Below, one piece after another: positions 26,429-26,866 of a stretch of DNA of 26,866 nucleotides (its first letter is position 1; the number at the start of each line of letters is the position of its first letter). Both the position numbers and the translations under genes were made by a program. This DNA is from a virus. The stretch lies in the IMG/VR virus record IMGVR_UViG_3300043431_000350, positions 1 through 26,866 of that record, one strand, 5' to 3'. The notes below the pieces were generated by a model that saw only the letters and a list, made by a program, of their open reading frames with translations, had not been told where the DNA came from and searched no databases.

Positions 26429-26866
26429 TCAAGCCTCGGTCACCACAGTGCCGGCCGTGAGCTTCGGCGTGACCCCGTTGCCGCACACGATGTTTGGGCT
26501 GATCGTGCCGTAGTACAGCAGCAGCGTTGCTCCCGACGACTCGGTCCCGAGGCCCCAGTGCGTCGCCGTGCCAGTTCCGCCAGTACCGGCCGGGAACGTC
26601 ACGTCGGCATCCACTGCCACGGCGTCATTCGTGACCGTCCAGCCGGCCGCGCTGCGGGCCACAGCCACACGGGCATAGCTGGTGTAGGCGATCTCATTCG
26701 TGGCCTGGGTGCCCGCCTCGCCAGGGTCCGCTGTGTGCAGGCTGAAGTACAGGCTGCCCGCGACGGTCGATCCACGAATGCCCGTGGCGTCGCCCACCGT
26801 GGCAATGTTCGCGTTCTCGAACAGGTGGCTCAGAAATGCAGTTTCAAACGCATTGCTTTTCGACAT
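26429..26866 (-). CDS. Phage tail-fibre-like virion protein, 145 aa
   Basis: The first codon, ATG, is at the window edge (26866), so a longer N-terminus cannot be excluded. The protein reads MSKSNAFETAFLSHLFENAN, then GSLYFSLHTADPGEAGTQAT, NEIAYTSYARVAVARS, and the end ILLYYGTISPN-like segment LLLYYGTISPNIVCGNG. 'NAFExxLLxHxFxN...LHTxDPGExG.Q.TxExxYxxYARVAV' is a common β-sandwich phage virion protein, often called tail fibre or decoration protein. No ribosome-binding site can be checked. Confidence 0.78.
   Translation of the reverse strand: MSKSNAFETAFLSHLFENANIATVGDATGIRGSTVAGSLYFSLHTADPGEAGTQATNEIAYTSYARVAVARSAAGWTVTNDAVAVDADVTFPAGTGGTGTATHWGLGTESSGATLLLYYGTISPNIVCGNGVTPKLTAGTVVTEA

Noticed and set aside
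1-26866. CRISPR array, insertion sequence, integrase, diversity-generating retroelement
   Set aside because: I saw no regularly spaced direct repeats, transposase, recombinase or reverse transcriptase frame in the window.

Overview
The window reads as part of the genome of a tailed phage or prophage with a siphovirus-type tail. A near-complete tail module, head-tail connector genes, a lysis cassette and a recombination gene cluster are packed with ATGA, GTGA and TGATG overlaps. No bacterial housekeeping gene is present. Base composition is mostly GC-rich. The DUF2460, DUF2163, NlpC/P60 and gpJ-like tail-tip order resembles the gene transfer agents and siphophages of Proteobacteria, so a Gram-negative proteobacterial host is the best guess. 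Portal, capsid, terminase and integrase genes are not in the window; they would lie outside it, the head genes probably beyond the right end.

Layout. (1) 1-3021, minus strand: an early operon starting with a small helix-turn-helix protein, then a 48-aa protein, a terminator-like hairpin, a winged-helix-like protein, a run of small and Cys-containing proteins, and an SF2 helicase that runs off the left edge. (2) 3022-3155: a divergent control region with three copies of a 14-bp operator-like motif. (3) 3156-8686, plus strand: very small early proteins, a DUF1071/Sak3-type single-strand annealing protein, a probable single-stranded-DNA-binding partner with an acidic C-terminal tail, a family of modular coiled-coil proteins, a long non-coding stretch with strong RNA-like foldback structure (7719-8239), and an XF1762-family protein. 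(4) 8691-26866, minus strand: the late operon, transcribed right to left. It holds virion surface proteins, a glycosyltransferase, a LamG-like protein, a Ser/Thr/Ala repeat protein, connector and tail-completion proteins, tail tube, tail chaperones joined by a -1 frameshift, an HNH-AP2 homing endonuclease, tape measure, tail tip, tail fibre, small membrane proteins, and an endolysin fused to a holin-like domain.

How it fits together. The small HTH protein and the repeats at 3033-3103 look like the genetic switch between the two early operons. The annealing protein and its DNA-binding neighbour would form a recombination pair, with the helicase possibly acting in replication. Late genes build the tail in the usual order. 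Lysis would use the lysozyme-holin polypeptide, which may also yield a separate holin from an internal start at 9230.

Most notable points: the fused endolysin-holin with an internal Shine-Dalgarno; a canonical GGGAAAC slippery site; a roughly 500-bp structured non-coding region; a 56-aa zinc-ribbon-like gene largely nested out of frame in a Cys-rich gene; and a glycosyltransferase next to a Ser/Thr-rich virion repeat protein. All calls rest on reading the sequence and family knowledge; no database search was run.
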